A stretch of DNA of 32,988 bases, taken from contig CADBRN010000032.1 of assembly GCA_902797025.1 (NCBI GenBank), positions 1-32,988 on the forward strand, in the 5' to 3' direction. Both the position numbers and the translations under genes were made by a program. This DNA is from an uncultured Lachnospiraceae bacterium (GTDB taxonomy: Bacteria > Bacillota > Clostridia > Lachnospirales > Lachnospiraceae). The first letter of the stretch is position 1, and each line of letters begins with the position of its first letter. Below the pieces are notes generated by a model that did not search any database, was not told the DNA's origin, and saw nothing but the letters and a program-made list of their open reading frames with translations. Below, piece by piece: positions 32,717 to 32,988 of the stretch.

Positions 32717-32960
32717 TGTCCGGTAATGACTGAGCCATCATTCCGGAAGTAGTGAGCCACCAGAAATCTTATGCTGTGAAAGGCTCTTGACATGAGTAGC
32801 ACGTGTTAGGCTAGATGCCTTGGCAAACCCTCTGGCTTGCCCCTTTGCCAGAATGACACGTGCGATGGAGGCTCAGGTCAAGAGCACCATGGAATAATAT
32901 TTCTGGTGTCAAAAGACTGGCTCAGTTTTCGCCGGAATGGTGGCTCACTTTCGCCGGACA
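32717..32960. mobile_element. 244-bp palindromic element with IS-like terminal inverted repeats (MITE-like)
   Basis: The ends are TGTCCGG (32717-32723) and CCGGACA (32954-32960). Each side then carries two spaced TGAGCCA copies (32731-32737 and 32753-32759; inverted at 32941-32947 and 32918-32924) with CATTCCGG between. Further inward, ACCAGAAAT/ATTTCTGGT, GCTCTTGAC/GTCAAGAGC and GCACGTGT/ACACGTGC also pair, so nearly the whole segment folds back on itself. Repeated short motifs at both termini are reminiscent of IS21-type ends. No transposase frame is present within it. It could be a non-autonomous element, or the edge of a larger insertion continuing past 32988; the right flank does not resume the broken gene. 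Target duplications were not identified. Confidence 0.6.
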
Positions 32961-32988
32961 GGGTGCCAAATGGGCGCCGGATTCTTCA

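Overview
The window looks like chromosomal DNA of a Gram-positive anaerobe of the class Clostridia, most likely Lachnospiraceae-like. This rests on strong AGGAGG-type ribosome binding sites, consensus TTGACA/TATAAT promoters, cell-surface proteins with Spy0128-type pilin domains and a KTGD-type sorting-like tail, an Etf-linked anaerobic flavoenzyme cluster, ferritin and rubredoxin, and a heterodimeric ABC exporter under a MarR regulator. G+C is about one half by eye. No rRNA, tRNA or CRISPR array was seen.

Layout: (1) 1-6250, minus strand: a surface operon. Its first gene is a MucBP-like repeat protein cut by a single in-frame TAG. Its second is a very large pilin/adhesin-type protein that runs off the left edge of the window. 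(2) 6302-10081, minus strand: a spermidine/putrescine ABC importer, potA-potB-potCD, with permease PotC and binding protein PotD fused in one chain. (3) 10208-12280, plus strand: an alanine/glycine:cation symporter and a GatB/YqeY-domain protein, closed by a bidirectional terminator. (4) 12308-14357: an iron/oxidative-stress block. Ferritin (minus) diverges from a DUF1304 membrane protein and a metallo-beta-lactamase-fold/rubredoxin fusion (plus), with a 9-5-9 inverted repeat between them. (5) 14408-18866: an OGG1-type glycosylase (minus), a DUF975 membrane protein and a secreted papain-family protease (plus).

(6) 18991-23675, plus strand: a strong promoter drives a GlcD/D-lactate dehydrogenase-like flavoprotein, an acyl-CoA dehydrogenase, EtfB and EtfA. 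This is probably an electron-transferring unit that links a 2-hydroxyacid such as lactate to an enoyl-CoA or NAD through the Etf. A strong hairpin plus T-run sits between the first two genes. (7) 23843-29522, minus strand: a ZIP metal transporter, then a MarR-ABC-ABC multidrug-exporter operon with translational overlaps, a consensus promoter and a perfect palindrome just downstream of the predicted start site. (8) 29545-32988: a patchy, decaying stretch. Xanthine phosphoribosyltransferase, a SAM methyltransferase and an Rrf2 regulator are intact. They are interspersed with fragments of a winged-helix-like protein, an alpha/beta hydrolase, a possible TetR C-terminus and a 5'-truncated NAD(P)-binding protein (YwnB-like). 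The truncation lies next to a 244-bp almost fully palindromic element with IS-like terminal repeats.

Points most worth checking are the amber-interrupted surface protein, the 244-bp foldback element beside the broken gene, the MBL-rubredoxin fusion with its shared operator candidate, and the GlcD-Acd-EtfBA cluster with its internal terminator.
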